42,030 nt of DNA from a virus (IMGVR_UViG_3300005613_000142:1-42030); one strand, 5' to 3'. Counted from the stretch's first letter, positions 30,164 through 38,564 are shown. The notes: generated by a model not told the origin, from the sequence alone. Translations and numbers: made by a program.

Positions 30164-30287
30164 TTTCGCTTACAGCCGTTTTTATTTTCAAGCGGGGGTA
30201 GCATACCTTTTCGCCTGGAAAATGCTTGTATGGGCATAAAAACAGCCATAGCGTTTAATATATATTCACTAATTAACCCCAAACATT
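30164..30287 (+). other. Non-coding segment with inverted repeat, possible small RNA or promoter region
   Basis: GTTTTTAT (30178-30185) and ATAAAAAC (30236-30243) are perfectly complementary across a 50-base loop. That loop holds smaller stems (GGTA-GCA-TACC followed by TTTT; AAGC with GCTT; ATTTTC with GAAAAT, the last two crossing). AAAACAGCCA at 30239-30248 repeats the leader of the 26136 promoter transcript. No clear -35/-10 pair was found. Confidence 0.35.
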
Positions 30288-30431
30288 ATGTATCACAAAG
30301 TTATTGCAAGTTTTATGATTTTATTCGGGTTGTTTTTCTTTTCTAATGCGCTGACTGATATTCAGCTCGGATTTGGTTTTGTTTTGTTTCTGAACGGATT
30401 ATATTTTATTAAAAATAAGAAAAATGACTAG
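30288..30431 (+). CDS. Small membrane protein, two TM segments (47 aa)
   Basis: It reads MYHKVIASFMILFGLFFFSN then ALTDIQLGFGFVLFLNGLYF, IKNKKND. Two hydrophobic helices. Leader TTAACCCCAAACATT directly precedes the ATG, and the end overlaps the YopX gene (ATGACTAG). Function unknown. Confidence 0.6.
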   Translation: MYHKVIASFMILFGLFFFSNALTDIQLGFGFVLFLNGLYFIKNKKND

Positions 30432-30909
30432 AATTATCAAGTTTCGAGCGTGGGATGGGGAAAATATATTTAATCCAATATTTGTTTTAAATCAAGAAAA
30501 TACTGAAATAAAGCCTGAAACCTTGAAGGATTTAAGATTTCAGGCAGAAATGGCTATGAATATTGCGATTGAGAATATGCAAAAAGAAGGGCTAGTTCTT
30601 ATGCAATTCACAGGTTTACACGATGATAAACAGGGCAAAGAAATTTATGAAGGAGATATTTTGACGTATGATCATGTTGAAACAGATACTACAGATTGGT
30701 TGTCAAAGGGGTTATGTTATAATGATCTTCCAAAAAAAAAGTTTATAGATGAAATTGGGGATGTATTTTGGGATGTTGATGGATTTTGGGTGCGATGGCA
30801 AACTTCAGATGTGAATTGTACGCTTTGTGATATTGAAAATGTTAAAATTATTGGAAATATATACGAAAACCCTGAATTATTAACCCAAAATAAAAATGCA
30901 AAGGTATAA
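30424..30909 (+). CDS. YopX family protein
   Basis: 161 residues. IIKFRAWDGENIFNP at the start, LMQFTGLHDDKQGKEIYEGDIL in the middle and VKIIGNIYENPELL at the end are the hallmark positions of YopX proteins, common in phages and of unknown biochemical function. It overlaps a second YopX-like gene. Confidence 0.8.
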   Translation: MTRIIKFRAWDGENIFNPIFVLNQENTEIKPETLKDLRFQAEMAMNIAIENMQKEGLVLMQFTGLHDDKQGKEIYEGDILTYDHVETDTTDWLSKGLCYNDLPKKKFIDEIGDVFWDVDGFWVRWQTSDVNCTLCDIENVKIIGNIYENPELLTQNKNAKV

Positions 30910-31360
30910 AGTATGGAATAATGAGGTGAAGGAGTTTGTCGATTCTCCTGTAGTAAGTTTTTACCCTGATGGTTCGGTTAAGGTAGTGCAACAGCAATCG
31001 GAAGCTCATATACCTAATTGCCGGATTTTTGATTGGGCTGAATGTTATGATAAAAACAACATCCCGATTTACGAAGGCGATATATTAAGGCTCGAAATTG
31101 GTGAAGATGAGTATGAATATTTTTTGGTGAGCAAAGGGGAAGGTAAGTTTAATGATAGCCATTATTTATATCGAGGATTCTTTGTTGAGCAGTATATTAA
31201 CGGCGATATGGCGCAATTAAACGAGCGATTAATGATTGCAATGGATAATCCGAAGAATATTTATCCAATCTCCCGAAGTGCGGAGGTTGTAGGTGATATT
31301 ATGACACAGCCTCAATTTTTCAATCCTTCGTTAAATTCTAAGTTCAAATTTAAGCGATAA
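30896..31360 (+). CDS. YopX-like protein, divergent
   Basis: 154 residues. YKVWNNEVKEF is the degenerate YopX start and CYDKNNIPIYEGDILRLE the conserved centre; AEVVGDIM matches the C-terminal element. It follows and overlaps a canonical YopX gene, so it probably arose by duplication or capture of a second family member. Confidence 0.7.
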   Translation: MQRYKVWNNEVKEFVDSPVVSFYPDGSVKVVQQQSEAHIPNCRIFDWAECYDKNNIPIYEGDILRLEIGEDEYEYFLVSKGEGKFNDSHYLYRGFFVEQYINGDMAQLNERLMIAMDNPKNIYPISRSAEVVGDIMTQPQFFNPSLNSKFKFKR

Positions 31361-31370
31361 CAGCCCGAAT

Positions 31371-31400
31371 TTGTGTTATAATAGCATTGTTTGGTATAAT
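31371..31400 (+). promoter_or_regulatory. Tandem -10 promoters before the nuclease and packaging genes
   Basis: Two TATAAT hexamers at 31377-31382 and 31395-31400, each with a TGN extension directly upstream. For the second, TTGTGT (31371-31376) is a plausible -35 with an 18-base spacer. It is the best candidate start of the rightward late block. Confidence 0.6.
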
Positions 31401-31426
31401 AGAGCTGATAGAAGTAATTATTTTGG

Positions 31427-31777
31427 TTGAAGATAAGCGAAAAACAGATAGAGGAGGCAATTTTAGATTACCTCCAAAGGTCGGGTATATTCTGTTGGAA
31501 GAACCCTACAGGAGCAACTAAGCATGTTGATAAGTATGGTCGGGAAAGATGGATGCGGTATGGGAAGAAGGGTAGTAGTGATATAATCGGATTATTGCCG
31601 GGTGGTAGATTTCTAGCTATTGAAGTTAAATCAAAATCTGGTATACTAAGCCCAGAGCAGGAAGAATTTTTACAGCAGGTGAACGAGAAAGGCGGTGTAG
31701 GAATTGTAGCAAGATCGGTTGATGAGGTTATTGAGGATTTCAGGGCTTTAGATATTGAGCGACAACTTACAATTTAA
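31427..31777 (+). CDS. VRR-NUC nuclease
   Basis: 116 residues with a TTG start; an in-frame TAA at 31415-31417 rules out longer versions. EKQIEEAILDYL, the Lys/Gly-rich KKGSSDIIGLLPGGRFLAIEVKSKSG and SPEQEEFLQQVNEKGGVGIVA carry the D...ExK core of the PD-(D/E)XK VRR-NUC family. These phage nucleases act on branched or structured DNA, fitting DNA processing before packaging. Confidence 0.8.
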   Translation: MKISEKQIEEAILDYLQRSGIFCWKNPTGATKHVDKYGRERWMRYGKKGSSDIIGLLPGGRFLAIEVKSKSGILSPEQEEFLQQVNEKGGVGIVARSVDEVIEDFRALDIERQLTI

Positions 31778-31788
31778 CCCAAACAAAA

Positions 31789-32037
31789 ATGCAAGAACCA
31801 GTTTTAACGGAAACAGTCGAAGCGTGGGTGAAGCTTCCTTTTACTGAAAAGAAAAAGGTATTTAGGGCTTCCGAGTGCAAGCGATTAGGTGTTAATTGGC
31901 AAACAAGGATTGTCGAAGTAATGCAGGAAGATAATACGGTGGATATTTATAGTGGGCTTTATTATTCAAAGGAGCAGATTGTTGAAAAGCCTGTAGTTGA
32001 AACGCCTCCATCTGGTATTTTAGTACCAAAAAAATAA
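31789..32037 (+). CDS. Hypothetical protein (82 aa)
   Basis: 82 residues: MQEPVLTETVEAWVKLPFTE, KKKVFRASECKRLGV, then a Pro/Val-rich C-terminus. Preceded by TTTAACCCAAACAAAAATG. Unrecognised. Stop overlaps the next ATG (TAATG). Confidence 0.55.
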   Translation: MQEPVLTETVEAWVKLPFTEKKKVFRASECKRLGVNWQTRIVEVMQEDNTVDIYSGLYYSKEQIVEKPVVETPPSGILVPKK

Positions 32038-32204
32038 TGAATGTTTTACAAAAATTTTTAGGCAAGTTAGGGATTACCCCTTCGCAGGAGGGCAATGTCT
32101 TGCAATGGAATAATCCGAAGTCTTTTTATAGTCATTCACAAACAAAAGCCTATGAAACCAAAACAAAAAGAAAACAAGAGGAAGCCCTTAGAGCGAGGGG
32201 CTGA
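32037..32204 (+). CDS. Hypothetical small basic protein (55 aa)
   Basis: It reads MNVLQKFLGKLGITPSQEGN and VLQWNNPKSFYSHSQTKAYE, with a Lys/Arg-rich end (TKTKRKQEEALRARG). TAATG overlap with the preceding gene supports translation. Unrecognised. Confidence 0.5.
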   Translation: MNVLQKFLGKLGITPSQEGNVLQWNNPKSFYSHSQTKAYETKTKRKQEEALRARG

Positions 32205-32304
32205 ACATCTTGGAGAAATTTTCGGTAGAAATGCTATAACTACCGACAGATCGTATGCGCTCAAAATACCTAACAGAAATAACAATGGACAAAATAGATA
32301 TTAG
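32152..32304 (+). CDS. Possible small basic protein (50 aa)
   Basis: MKPKQKENKRKPLERGAEHL, then GEIFGRNAITTDRSYALKIP and NRNNNGQNRY. The frame overlaps the preceding 55-residue gene by 53 bases and includes a 7-bp hairpin (TCGGTAG 32222-32228 with CTACCGA 32240-32246). Both frames cannot be equally trusted; this one fills the gap to the ParB fragment. Confidence 0.35.
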   Translation: MKPKQKENKRKPLERGAEHLGEIFGRNAITTDRSYALKIPNRNNNGQNRY

Positions 32305-32467
32305 CAAGATTAAGCCTTATCCGAAGAACGCCAAAAAGCATCCAAAAGAACAGGTGAAAAAAATTGCATCTTCGATAAAAGAGTTCGGATTTAACCAGCC
32401 AATAGTTGTCGATAAAGACAATGTTGTCATAGTTGGACACGTTAAACAACCACTTATAAGGAAATGA
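32285..32467 (+). CDS. Truncated ParB-like domain protein (remnant)
   Basis: 60 residues from the ATG at 32285. IDISKIKPYPKNAKKHPKEQ, KIASSIKEFGFNQPIVVDKD and VVIVGH are a textbook ParB/Srx N-terminal domain. The family continues GHGRxxAA, but here after VIVGH the frame reads VKQPLIRK and stops, so the rest is lost. The intact form in phages is often fused to a DNA methyltransferase. Probably a non-functional 5' remnant left by a deletion. Confidence 0.6.
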   Translation: MDKIDISKIKPYPKNAKKHPKEQVKKIASSIKEFGFNQPIVVDKDNVVIVGHVKQPLIRK

Positions 32468-32607
32468 TCAAGAAATGCAAACAATGCAATCAGCCCTTCA
32501 CAACGATTAAGGTATTATCAAAAGACAAGAAACATTTAAGCTCAAGAGAATTCTGTTCGGATTATTGTCATCAATTATACATTAAACAAATATATGAAGA
32601 AGGATAA
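32464..32607 (+). CDS. Zinc-finger protein (47 aa)
   Basis: It starts MIKKCKQCNQPFTTIKVLSK and has CKQC and later FCSDYCHQLY, a CxxC...CxxxCH finger. Start overlaps the stop of the ParB remnant (ATGA) and its end overlaps the small terminase gene. Similar small fingers often lie next to terminase genes. Confidence 0.6.
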   Translation: MIKKCKQCNQPFTTIKVLSKDKKHLSSREFCSDYCHQLYIKQIYEEG

Positions 32608-32983
32608 AGAACCTGACGAACCGATTTCAAACGGTGAGAAACGGTATAATGACCCAGTAACAGGAAAGTTCACAGAGGGCAATCCTGGGGGTGGTCGTCC
32701 GAAAGGTAGTGTGTCTATAGTTGAGCTTATTAAGAAGAAGCTTGAAGAAGTTGCAGAGCTTAAGAATGACCCTAAGAATAAGAAAACTTATGCTGAATTA
32801 TTGGTAACGAAGATGTTTTCTAAGGCTTTAATTGACGGCGATACAACTATGCTTAAGGATATTACTGATAGGATTGATGGTAAGCCGAATCAGACTATTA
32901 GACATGAAACGCCTGTACCAACTAAACCATTAAGCGAGGAAGCACAAGACCGCTTAAAGCAATGTACTGATGATAACGTATGA
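32594..32983 (+). CDS. Probable terminase small subunit
   Basis: 129 residues. FTEGNPGGGRPKGSVSIVEL followed by a helical region (IKKKLEEVAEL; LLVTKMFSKALIDGDTTMLK; DRIDGKPNQT) matches small DNA-binding proteins placed directly before the large terminase. It should recognise phage DNA for packaging. Its TGA lies inside the start of the large subunit gene (14-base overlap). Confidence 0.65.
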   Translation: MKKDKEPDEPISNGEKRYNDPVTGKFTEGNPGGGRPKGSVSIVELIKKKLEEVAELKNDPKNKKTYAELLVTKMFSKALIDGDTTMLKDITDRIDGKPNQTIRHETPVPTKPLSEEAQDRLKQCTDDNV

Positions 32984-34433
32984 ATTCTGGTGTGAGCAAT
33001 TAGATAATATCAAGGAGGAGGAACAAGAGGAGTTCGTTCGGCAATCGCTTAGGTCTAAGAGTAATCTACATATATTCGGTAGATATTTTTTCCCTAGAAT
33101 AATTACTGGTGATGTAGCTGATTGCCATAAGGAACTTACTGTTGATCTTGGTAATAGGAAAACGGGGGCGATTATATTCCCCAGAGGGCATGGGAAAACT
33201 ACATGGGAGAAGATAGATACAATTCATGATATTGTATATAATATCGAGCCTGTTATTGTTTATGTAGGTAATACGCTTGGAGATGCACAGAAGCATTTTG
33301 AGTCGATTAAGATGGAGCTTGAGGATAATAGTTTATTAAGGCGTGTTTATGGTAATTTTGTACCTTCTGAATCGGATTATAGCCGTAAGTGGTCGAACAC
33401 TCATTTTGAAACTACGAATGGTGTTAATGTAGTTGCAAGAGGTGCTTGCAAAGGGCGTGGTGTTAATATTAAGAATAACAGACCAACTAAGATAATTCTT
33501 GACGATGTAGAGGATGATGAGCAAGTTAGAAGTCCTGATAGGCGGGAGAAATTGCATAATTGGTTTTATGGAGTTATATACCCTTCCCGGGATTTTCAGA
33601 AAGGGTTTGTTAAATGGATTGGTACGGTTATACATCCCGAAGTAGAAGTTAAGAAATTTTATAATAAGTTCGGAGGAGTATTTAAGACGTGTACTGTTGA
33701 TAATAGATCAATTGAAGTTAGCGAACCTATATGGCCCAACTATTTTACTAAGGAAAAACTGCTTGCTGAAAAGGAGGATATAGGTACGGCCAAATTCAAT
33801 CAGGAGTATATGAATGACCCTATTGATGATGAAACGGCACGATATAAGCGTAAATGGATTGAGAATAATTATTATACCGAATTACCTGATAAGTGGAGAG
33901 AGTGGTGTATGATTGTTATGGCGGTTGACCCTAATGCTTCTGCTAAGGCTTCGGCTGATGCGATGGGGATATGTGTAATGGCTTTAGATAGGCGTGATTT
34001 CAAGAGGTATGTTTTAGATTCTTTAGCAGTTCGTTTGACAATTGATAAACAACTTGAGATAATTAAGGAGGTATATGATAAATGGCAACCTTCACGGCTT
34101 GGTATAGAGTGCGTAATGAATCAAAGAGCACTCTATGATTTAGCACTTGTAGACCCGAAGAATATGCGTTTGCAAGAGCTTAATCCAAGAAGTAAGGATA
34201 AGATTACAAGATCGAGTTATGTTGAGCCGTTGGTTGAAGCGGGGAAGGTCAATTTTTCACCTAGTCATCAAACATTATATGAAGAACTCATCCAATTCCC
34301 TAACGGGGCACATGACGATACAGCAGATGCGTTCTTTTATGCAAACCAAATGTTAGATGAAATAGGTGTTTTGAAAATCAATTCAGAAAAGACCGGCTCA
34401 ATTGCTGGTAACATACGAAACAAAAAATTCTAA
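32970..34433 (+). CDS. terL: Terminase large subunit
   Basis: 487 residues. The ATPase has Walker A PRGHGKTT (71-78) and Walker B KIILDDVED (174-182). The nuclease domain starts at MAVDPNAS (Asp319) and ends with HDDTADA (447-453), the RNaseH-like metal site. It powers DNA entry and cuts the genome. It is followed without gap by the portal gene (TAATG). Confidence 0.92.
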   Translation: MITYEFWCEQLDNIKEEEQEEFVRQSLRSKSNLHIFGRYFFPRIITGDVADCHKELTVDLGNRKTGAIIFPRGHGKTTWEKIDTIHDIVYNIEPVIVYVGNTLGDAQKHFESIKMELEDNSLLRRVYGNFVPSESDYSRKWSNTHFETTNGVNVVARGACKGRGVNIKNNRPTKIILDDVEDDEQVRSPDRREKLHNWFYGVIYPSRDFQKGFVKWIGTVIHPEVEVKKFYNKFGGVFKTCTVDNRSIEVSEPIWPNYFTKEKLLAEKEDIGTAKFNQEYMNDPIDDETARYKRKWIENNYYTELPDKWREWCMIVMAVDPNASAKASADAMGICVMALDRRDFKRYVLDSLAVRLTIDKQLEIIKEVYDKWQPSRLGIECVMNQRALYDLALVDPKNMRLQELNPRSKDKITRSSYVEPLVEAGKVNFSPSHQTLYEELIQFPNGAHDDTADAFFYANQMLDEIGVLKINSEKTGSIAGNIRNKKF

Positions 34434-36802
34434 TGGGATTATTCCAACAGTTAAAACAAACATTCTTAGCGGATAAAGCTTCAAAGCGTATTCGCACCAA
34501 TCTTGGACAGGAAATAGGGCGTTCCGGTACTGAAATATCGGGAGGTTATATTAGCGATGATGATAATTCGGATTTCAATAATACACAACAGATTGCTATT
34601 TACGATAAGATGTTAAGGACAGATGGTATGGTGAAAGCCGCAATTGATGCGATGAGGCTTCCTATATTAGCGACAGAACGGCGCATATTACCTCCTGCAG
34701 ACGACCCTGATGATACAAGAGGCACAAAAGCGCATACCGAAGAAGCAATGTTTGAGAGGCTTGATTTTGACAAATTCTTATTAGAGGCTTTGAATTATCC
34801 TGCTTATGGATTTTATTATTTTGAGAAAATATTTGAATTAGTTGATGGTAAGATTTTTTGGAAGAAATGGGCGGGGCGTGTACCTACCGCGCACGAGGCT
34901 TGGGAGATGCATTCTGACCCTAAGACGCCGGGGGTAACACAACAGTTACCTTCTAACGATTATCCAGGATTTAAGGATACGGAAAATCTTACGCCTGAAA
35001 TTCCTATGAGTAAGTTGATTTTATTTATACATCAGCAAACAGGGGATAACTATGAGGGTATATCGGCATTACGACCTGCTTATAAGCACTGGTATATTAA
35101 GGATAATTTATATCGTATACAGACTATTAAGCAGGAAAGAGGTGCTGGGATATTAATTATCAAGCTTCCGAAGGGTTCAAGTGAGGATGATATTGATAAG
35201 GCGGAGGATTTAGCGGAGAATTTTAGATTAAACGAGAAGTCTTATATAGTTTGCCCTAATCCTGATTGGGAAATTGAAATACTTGGTGTAGGCGGAGGGG
35301 GTGGCAAGGATTCTGTTTCAGGTAATGATTTAGTTACACATCATAATCGTATGATAGCGATGTCGGTACTTGCTCAATTCTTAGAGCTTGGAGGTGGTGA
35401 TACAGGGTCTTACTCATTATCGAAAGACCAATCATCCTTTTTCACTCTTGGATTAAGGGCAGTTGCTGATAATGTAGCTTCTGTAATCAACGAGCAAGCT
35501 ATTAAGGAATTGGTTGATTTGAATTTCGGGCCACAGAAGTATTATCCGAAACTGGAATTTGCGGAGGTAGGTGATATTGATTTCAAAGAAACAGCAGAAG
35601 CCCTTGAGAAGCTTGCTAATAGTGGTTTTGTAGTTGTTAATGATAATGTTAAGAAATGGGCGCACGATCAATATAAATTGCCTAAGCTTACTGATAAGGA
35701 ATTGGAAGAAATGAAACAACAGGAAGCGGAGGCACAGAAAAAGCAAGAGGAGAAAGAGAAACGAGCAGAAGATTTGAAGCGTGAAGTTATGAAACAATCT
35801 AACAAAGAACCCGATGATGTTGACAAGGATGTTAAGGAGGTTCTTAAAAAAGAAGAGCCTAAAAAGCCTAAAGAACCTTCGGTTAAAAAAAAAAGATTAG
35901 CTGAAGAGCGATTATTTGATTATAAGAGTTTTCGCCCTCTTACATTCGCCGAGAAGCGTGTTAATTTTGCTGAACAGAAGAAGCAATGGGATGCACAGGA
36001 GAATGAGGTGCGGGTATTATTATCTGAATACACAGCGAAGCAGAAGGATGCTTTATTTAAGCAGATCGAATCGGCGATGAAGAATGAAGATGTTAAGGCT
36101 GTTAAGGATTTAACGGCTTCATTATCGACTCAGGCTAAGAAGGATTTAACTAATCAGGTTAAGAAGTCTTATGAGTACGGACAGACCGAGGCTGCTGATG
36201 AGATTTCTACAACACCACCGGCAACTTCTGATAATGCGCTTATAGAAACACAGGTCGATAATATTGTTGAGGAGCGGAATAATAAGATCACAACCGAAGT
36301 CAAGAAGTCGGTTACTAATAGTCTTGCTACTGGTATTGGGGCTGCTGCTGCTTTATTTGCTGCAAGCCAGGTATTTGACAAGGCTGCTAATGTTACAAAT
36401 GAGGCTATTGCAACAACAGTTATAGGTGAAGCTTTTAATATGGGGCGTAATTCAACTTTTACTTCGGCTAGTGGGGGGATTTATGCAATGCAGAGGAGCG
36501 AGATTTTAGATAGTGCTACCTGCAATGTTTGCATGAGTATTGATGGGCGTGTAGTTGACAAGAAAGACCCTTTTTCGCAATTGGGTTTAGTGCATAGTCG
36601 TTGTAGGGGTACATGGGTGGCTATATTGCAGACAGACGAAGATTTGCCGAAGGTTACAGGCGTTCCTAAGTCGATTAAGAGCCGTTTTGAGGTGGTTGAG
36701 GGTGTACCACAGGCTAATGCTTTTAAACAGCTTAAAAACCCTAATATAACCAAGTCTTCTAGGGCGCAACAAAAAATTGATGATGGAAAAATCGAACAAT
36801 GA
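34433..36802 (+). CDS. Portal protein fused to a MuF-like head morphogenesis domain
   Basis: 789 residues. The first 420 or so match Mu gp29/DUF935 portals (YDKMLRTDGMVKAAIDAMRL, GISALRPAYKHWYIKDNLYR, IMVMSV-type helices near 290-360). A charged Lys/Glu linker (about 420-500) follows. The C-terminal part ends with the gpF-like signature RSEILDSATCNVCMSIDGRV (Cys697, Cys700) and VHSRCRGTW (His721, Cys724). In Mu these are separate proteins; here one chain carries both. TGA stop lies inside the start of the next small gene. Confidence 0.85.
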   Translation: MGLFQQLKQTFLADKASKRIRTNLGQEIGRSGTEISGGYISDDDNSDFNNTQQIAIYDKMLRTDGMVKAAIDAMRLPILATERRILPPADDPDDTRGTKAHTEEAMFERLDFDKFLLEALNYPAYGFYYFEKIFELVDGKIFWKKWAGRVPTAHEAWEMHSDPKTPGVTQQLPSNDYPGFKDTENLTPEIPMSKLILFIHQQTGDNYEGISALRPAYKHWYIKDNLYRIQTIKQERGAGILIIKLPKGSSEDDIDKAEDLAENFRLNEKSYIVCPNPDWEIEILGVGGGGGKDSVSGNDLVTHHNRMIAMSVLAQFLELGGGDTGSYSLSKDQSSFFTLGLRAVADNVASVINEQAIKELVDLNFGPQKYYPKLEFAEVGDIDFKETAEALEKLANSGFVVVNDNVKKWAHDQYKLPKLTDKELEEMKQQEAEAQKKQEEKEKRAEDLKREVMKQSNKEPDDVDKDVKEVLKKEEPKKPKEPSVKKKRLAEERLFDYKSFRPLTFAEKRVNFAEQKKQWDAQENEVRVLLSEYTAKQKDALFKQIESAMKNEDVKAVKDLTASLSTQAKKDLTNQVKKSYEYGQTEAADEISTTPPATSDNALIETQVDNIVEERNNKITTEVKKSVTNSLATGIGAAAALFAASQVFDKAANVTNEAIATTVIGEAFNMGRNSTFTSASGGIYAMQRSEILDSATCNVCMSIDGRVVDKKDPFSQLGLVHSRCRGTWVAILQTDEDLPKVTGVPKSIKSRFEVVEGVPQANAFKQLKNPNITKSSRAQQKIDDGKIEQ

Positions 36803-36929
36803 GCAATTACTTAAAACATTTGCTTGTAGTAAATGTAAAAGACTATTATGTTTGCACGATGTAATAGAAGGTAGTATAATAGAAGTGAAATGTCCCCGTT
36901 GTGGGAATATTGAGAGATTAAACAGATAA
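36783..36929 (+). CDS. Com-like zinc-finger protein (48 aa)
   Basis: It reads MEKSNNEQLLKTFACSKCKR, LLCLHDVIEGSIIEVKCPRC, GNIERLNR. The CxxC and CPRC pairs and the EVKCPRCG end match the Com family, whose Mu member is an RNA-binding translational activator of mom. No mom gene is visible. It overlaps the portal-MuF gene by 20 bases. Confidence 0.75.
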   Translation: MEKSNNEQLLKTFACSKCKRLLCLHDVIEGSIIEVKCPRCGNIERLNR

Positions 36930-36947
36930 CCGCAGAGAAGCTCTTGA

Positions 36948-36972
36948 AGCTCGGATAAGTGCCGGGTTTTTT
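36948..36972 (+). terminator. Rho-independent terminator
   Basis: AGCTCGG (36948-36954) pairs with CCGGGTT (36962-36968) through 7 bp with two wobbles, loop ATAAGTG, followed by a T-run ending the stem. It lies between the portal/Com genes and the protease gene, so capsid genes may have partly separate expression. Confidence 0.6.
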
Positions 36973-36992
36973 ATATGTAACAAAAATTCAAT

Positions 36993-38126
36993 ATGAAAAA
37001 GGATAAATATTCAAAACAGATTAGGCTTTTATGTGAAGTCTTGGATGTTAATTTTGCTGATATAACTGATGATGATATATATTCGCAGAAATATATGATA
37101 CTCAAGACAGGGCAATATTATGACCCTCGTTATGGGGATTTCAAAGTTACCCCTAAGCTACTTGAAGCTCTTAAGAAGAATTTTGATGATAATGTGCTTG
37201 GTATAGATGTTGCGATTGATCTTAATCACAACCCTGCAGGGGGAGCTTTTGCATGGATTAAATCGCTTGAGATTGAAGGCAATGCGTTATATATGGTGAT
37301 TAAGGATGTAACAGAGGAGGGTAAAAAGATTCTTAAGGAGAAAATATACAAGTATTTTAGTGTTGAGTTTGGGATTTTTGATTGTGTTAAGAAGGGCAAA
37401 AAGATGTCAATACACGATGTATTGAAAGGTGTTGCTCTTACCAATAGACCTGTAATCAAGGGGATGAAGCCGACTTTTATGTCGGAAGATGCCCCTGTTA
37501 AGGATTATGTTTCCAATTTATTCTATAACGATTCAAACATGGATACATTCAAAGTATTCGCTGACAAGCTATTATCGGAAGATAGTATTAGTGCAGGAGA
37601 TTTTGAAACTCTGAAAGCAATGCATAAAACATTGTCGGAGGAAGATCAAGAAGCTACTGCCGAAACGCTTGAGAAAGCGGAAGAAAAGGTTGAAGAAGAA
37701 AAGGAAGAGGTAGAGGAGGAGAAAGAAGAAAAGGAAGAAGAAAAGGAAGAAGGTGGAGAGCTTGCTTCTAAGGTAAGCGAACACGACAAGGTGCTTTCTG
37801 AAATTACAGCAGAAAAGCGTTTGTCAACCATTACCCTATCAGAGAGTAATGCAAAAGGGTTTTCTCTAGCGGGAGAAAACAAAAGCGAACTTGAGAAATT
37901 CATTATAACATTAAGTGAATCTCAATTTGCACAGTTTAAGGCTCTTATCCCGAAGGTAACAACTTTTGCAGAGGATAAGGAACTTGGACACGGTAAGAAG
38001 GTTGAGGCTTCAGATAAATCTTATGATGATAAGGTTGATGAAGCTGCCAACGAATACATGGAAAAGCACGAAGGCGTTTCTTATGCAGAAGCGGTCAAGG
38101 TTGTTTCGCCAGGTATTAAGGAATAA
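36993..38126 (+). CDS. Mu gpI-like prohead protease/scaffold protein
   Basis: 377 residues. The N-terminal 175 (YDPRYGDFKVTPKLLEALKK, NFDDNVLGIDVAIDLNHNPA, KYFSVEFGIFD, GVALTNRPVIKGM) match Mu I-type proteases. A very acidic Glu/Lys-repeat region (about 225-252) and a helical C-terminus resemble a scaffold. An internal ATG at 37539 (MDTFKVFADKLLSEDSISAG) could start a separate scaffold product as in Mu gpI/gpZ. Confidence 0.8.
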   Translation: MKKDKYSKQIRLLCEVLDVNFADITDDDIYSQKYMILKTGQYYDPRYGDFKVTPKLLEALKKNFDDNVLGIDVAIDLNHNPAGGAFAWIKSLEIEGNALYMVIKDVTEEGKKILKEKIYKYFSVEFGIFDCVKKGKKMSIHDVLKGVALTNRPVIKGMKPTFMSEDAPVKDYVSNLFYNDSNMDTFKVFADKLLSEDSISAGDFETLKAMHKTLSEEDQEATAETLEKAEEKVEEEKEEVEEEKEEKEEEKEEGGELASKVSEHDKVLSEITAEKRLSTITLSESNAKGFSLAGENKSELEKFIITLSESQFAQFKALIPKVTTFAEDKELGHGKKVEASDKSYDDKVDEAANEYMEKHEGVSYAEAVKVVSPGIKE

Positions 38127-38151
38127 TTTTATTTTCTAACACAACTTCAAA

Positions 38152-38538
38152 ATGAGTGTTGAAGCAACACATGGTTACCCAGAGGCTTCATTTGAGGCCG
38201 AAGAAGCTATGGCTAATCTCTATAGAGGGATTAAGCTAGGTACAGGTGCTAATCAAGTGCTTTTAAATGCAGCTAATAGCACAATGGGCATTGGTGTTAA
38301 TCAAGTTACTGCATCGAGTGGTGGTCCGGTTACAGTTCAAGTAGCAGGATTTACTCTTGCTTATTGTTCAGGTGGTTGGACAAAAGGTGATAAATTGACT
38401 GCGGGTTCAGCTGGTGTACTTGCCACAACAACAACTGCAGCACATCTTGTTTGTGCAATCGCAATGGAAACTGTTAGTGATACTGAATACGGAGAAGTAT
38501 ATTTGGTTTCTCCTGCTTTGCGTTATGACAGCTTCTAA
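38152..38538 (+). CDS. Head decoration protein, DUF2190-like
   Basis: 128 residues. Gly/Ala/Thr-rich, with ANLYRGIKLGTGANQVLLNA, VQVAGFTLAYCSGGWTKGDK and LTAGSAGVLA, the beta-barrel pattern of DUF2190 capsid-cement proteins. It sits between protease/scaffold and major capsid genes, the usual place. Confidence 0.7.
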   Translation: MSVEATHGYPEASFEAEEAMANLYRGIKLGTGANQVLLNAANSTMGIGVNQVTASSGGPVTVQVAGFTLAYCSGGWTKGDKLTAGSAGVLATTTTAAHLVCAIAMETVSDTEYGEVYLVSPALRYDSF

Positions 38539-38564
38539 ATTTAATTTTTTAACCTAGTTCTGAA

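Noticed and set aside
37572-37784. Minus-strand frame rich in Phe and Leu resembling a membrane protein
   Set aside because: It is the complement of the GAA/GAG-rich acidic repeat in the protease/scaffold gene, which always reads as Phe/Leu/Ser on the other strand.
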